The notes under the pieces: generated by a model
What the model saw: the letters and a program-made list of their open reading frames with translations, nothing else
Databases searched by the model: none
Told to the model about the DNA's origin: nothing
Part shown: one piece after another, positions 31,329 to 33,234 of the stretch
How the letters are laid out: each line of letters begins with the position of its first letter
Numbering within the stretch: the stretch's first letter is position 1
Program-made: the position numbers and the translations under genes
DNA from: Paramacrobiotus richtersi
Taxonomy: Eukaryota > Tardigrada > Eutardigrada > Parachela > Macrobiotidae
Direction: 5' to 3'
Assembly (NCBI GenBank): GCA_034698045.1
Contig: JAQGAU010000246.1
Span: forward strand, 1-33,234
DNA: 33,234 nucleotides

Positions 31329-32424
31329 TTACCGTCTGCGAAAAACTGCTTTAACCGCATTTCGCCACTCTTCCGATACCAAAATACATAAAATTGGGTT
31401 CATCGTGCAGTCTAATGCAAACAAAAAGTTAGCAGCACCTAGAAATCGAAAGTCCACAAACTTCCCGGTCATCATCAGAATGTAAGCCAAATGCGTGGGT
31501 GTCCAGAAAAGCGTTGCGCTAATAACCAACGCTGTCAGGACGGCAAAATGGCGCGTACCGGCTAACTTCGCCTTCAGTTTCTGCATAGCAGGATTCTTCT
31601 CTCCTTCTTTCTTTGTCTGCATCTCAACATCATTAGACTTTTCCAGCGAAAGCGAAGTACTGGCTTGGGTAACTTTTGTGGTTTGTGCAAGACTCGATTC
31701 GTTGGTCGCCGTGCGCTGCAGTCCAATCTGTCCTTTTCTCTGCATAACCGATTTAACCTTGAAGTAGATGAACGGATAGAACAGCACAACAGCCGCTTGT
31801 GGCAGTAGATGGACGACAGTTCCGTAAATGTAGAAATATACCGACTTTTGCATTCCGAACGCAATTAAACACATTCTAATCTGCTCCGGTGTGCGATGAT
31901 AAAGGTCATCCGTTACAAACCCGGGCAAGGACCAGGCGTTAACGAACAACACAGCGGCAATAACAAGACACACAGCAACTTTGGCACTGTGATGGGTCCG
32001 GTAGTTATTTGGAAATGTGACGGCCCAGAATCTGTTGATGCTGATAAGTAAGTGGATGTACATGATAATGGAGGTCACAGTATTCGCGCAGTAGATTGAG
32101 AGTAGGCAGTAACCATCTCCGAGGAACCAGCGGATCTGCAGATTATTGGTGGTCTTTTGTATGCCGTTTGTAAGGGACTTGCAAAGGTCACTTATGGCTA
32201 AACTGACAGTATATACCGAAAACGGGGATCTAAAATCTACTTGGGGTTTTAAAATAGACGAATAGGTAAAAGCTGTTGGATAAGTAGCTAAAAATAGTAA
32301 GGGCCAAATATAAACATCCCATAAACAAGGTGTTTTGTCGTTGGAATGGCGCGGCACCAGTGTAGGTAGCGTTGGATCCATTGGCTTGCAGGTGCTCCAG
32401 TGATAAATTGCTCAACATGCTCAT
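31329..32424 (-). pseudogene. Rhodopsin-like GPCR 2, one-base frameshift in TM1
   Basis: The main frame ends in TAA at 31329 and covers TM2 to TM7: FSVYTVSLAISDLC, TM3 ending LISINRFWAVTFP, TM4, TM5 starting SVYFYIYG, a long third intracellular loop with many Ser/Thr/Lys residues, TM6 LVISATLFWTPTHLAY, and TM7 with TMNPILCILVSEEW (NPxxC for NPxxY). The proper N terminus lies in another frame from ATG 32424: glycosylation sites NLS and NAT, then TM1 LYLALTIFSYLSNSFYLFVY. The frames differ by one base within the TTTTAAAACCCC run near 32246-32257. The ATG at 32381 in the main frame would give a nonsense TM1. The gene has no introns in the visible part. It is a distant paralogue of the receptor at 9.9-11.0 kb, sharing INRxWA and FxTP. 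The ligand is unknown. Confidence 0.82.
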
Positions 32425-33234
32425 CCTCAACGAAGAGAAATTGACGTCGGATGAATGCAGCGACTAGAATGAACTCGCCTATTGCTTAATATACCAGGCT
32501 ACTGCGTAATAGATCACTCTACTACGTAATCCGTCCATCTCCGAGAAGTACGCGTGACTCAATTACTTCAGCCTTAAAAACTTGACTATTGGATTTGCCT
32601 TCGAAATTTCCGTTTGGTAATGAAGCTTTGCAGGAATTACAAGATTATCTTTCATATTGTTAGAGTTTTGTTCTTCCGGGAATTGGAAAGACACATCACA
32701 GAGCCGAACCTCTTGGACGCGTGCGTAACGAGTATATCATTTCCTTATTGAGTGCAAGTATTTATGAAGCTGGAAAAAAACGCGATGATGAATGACTTGA
32801 ATCTCACTACAGAGTACTGCTGTCGGTTTACGCAGACAGTGCTTAGACAACGCGACAATTTACTTCCGAACTACGTTTTTACGTCACTTAGTGTGTCAAG
32901 AGAAAGGAAGCATTCTACGTCAGAAGAAATAACATGAACTTTAAGCTGTGCACTGGTAACCAGCGCGGCAGTGAAGGATAATATATGTATGCTCAAAAAG
33001 CTTTCAACAATTGCATTGTGTGCTCTAATTGTTACTGCATGTACACACATTATATAAAGTACAAATATAAATTACAATGGACTAGTTTTTTAAATACTAG
33101 CAAAGTGCGTATCTCTCGCAAAACAGTAGAAGATAGGCTGTCTAAATAGAGTCGGTGCATTTTTGGACCGTCCCGGCGGAAATAAATGAATTTCTGGACT
33201 TTCTCGGTCGAAAAACACTGACGTCAGCCGGTTC
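32425..33234. other. No gene recognised; 5' flank of GPCR 2
   Basis: No frame has family resemblance. The region upstream of the GPCR contains a short local repeat (actgcgtaat and actacgtaat, 32500-32530). The last 130 bp hold no recognised element. Confidence 0.45.

Noticed and set aside
32246..32257. Tiny intron explaining the GPCR 2 frame change
   Set aside because: The only GT..AG pair here would be 11 bases long and does not restore the right frame.
1..33234. CRISPR arrays, bacterial operons, ribosome binding sites
   Set aside because: The sequence is intron-bearing animal DNA. The only regular repeat array is the diverged 68-bp minisatellite, which has no spacer structure.
1..33234. 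tRNA and rRNA genes
   Set aside because: No convincing A-box/B-box pair or rRNA core was seen by eye. A covariance-model scan would be needed to exclude small RNA genes.

Overview
The window is nuclear DNA from an animal. Genes are split by many short GT-AG introns, mostly 58-145 bp, with wide intergenic gaps and several classes of transposon debris. Insect-type gustatory receptors, SMYD-like proteins, CUB-trypsin proteases and rhodopsin-like GPCRs together point to an ecdysozoan, probably a panarthropod (arthropod or tardigrade). I cannot fix the species from sequence alone.

Layout. 1-2495 (minus) is a non-LTR retrotransposon: ORF1 with a CCHC knuckle, then ORF2 with the endonuclease and the start of the reverse transcriptase, running off the left edge. 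A canonical -1 frameshift heptamer sits directly before the ORF1 stop. 2496-5439 has no recognisable gene but holds a degenerate minisatellite (3472-4160, unit about 68 bp). 5440-8030 (minus) is a seven-exon SMYD-like gene with a 203-bp MITE in one intron. 9918-11039 (minus) is a GPCR with an in-frame stop. 11434-12545 holds a doubtful Cys-rich gene and a dead LINE RT fragment. About 12652-15616 (minus) is a second SMYD-like gene, frameshifted in its last exon and possibly extended by one more exon.

16.4-21.6 kb is a tandem duplication. Each unit has an intact four-exon gustatory-receptor-like gene on plus and the decayed remains of an unidentified gene head-to-head on minus. 23.1-30.1 kb is a second tandem duplication, of nine-exon CUB-trypsin genes. 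The first copy is intact. The second has lost a splice acceptor, has a GC donor, has lost a CUB cysteine, and carries an inserted repeat in intron 2. 31.3-32.4 kb (minus) is a second GPCR with a one-base frameshift in TM1.

The main theme is recent gene-pair duplication, with one member of most pairs damaged. The genes do not form a pathway. They are lineage-expanded families: chemoreception, extracellular proteolysis and catalytically degenerate SET/MYND proteins. Several lesions are single-base indels, so assembly error must be excluded before calling pseudogenes. Exon boundaries were placed by hand from GT/AG consensus, reading frame and comparison of the two copies.
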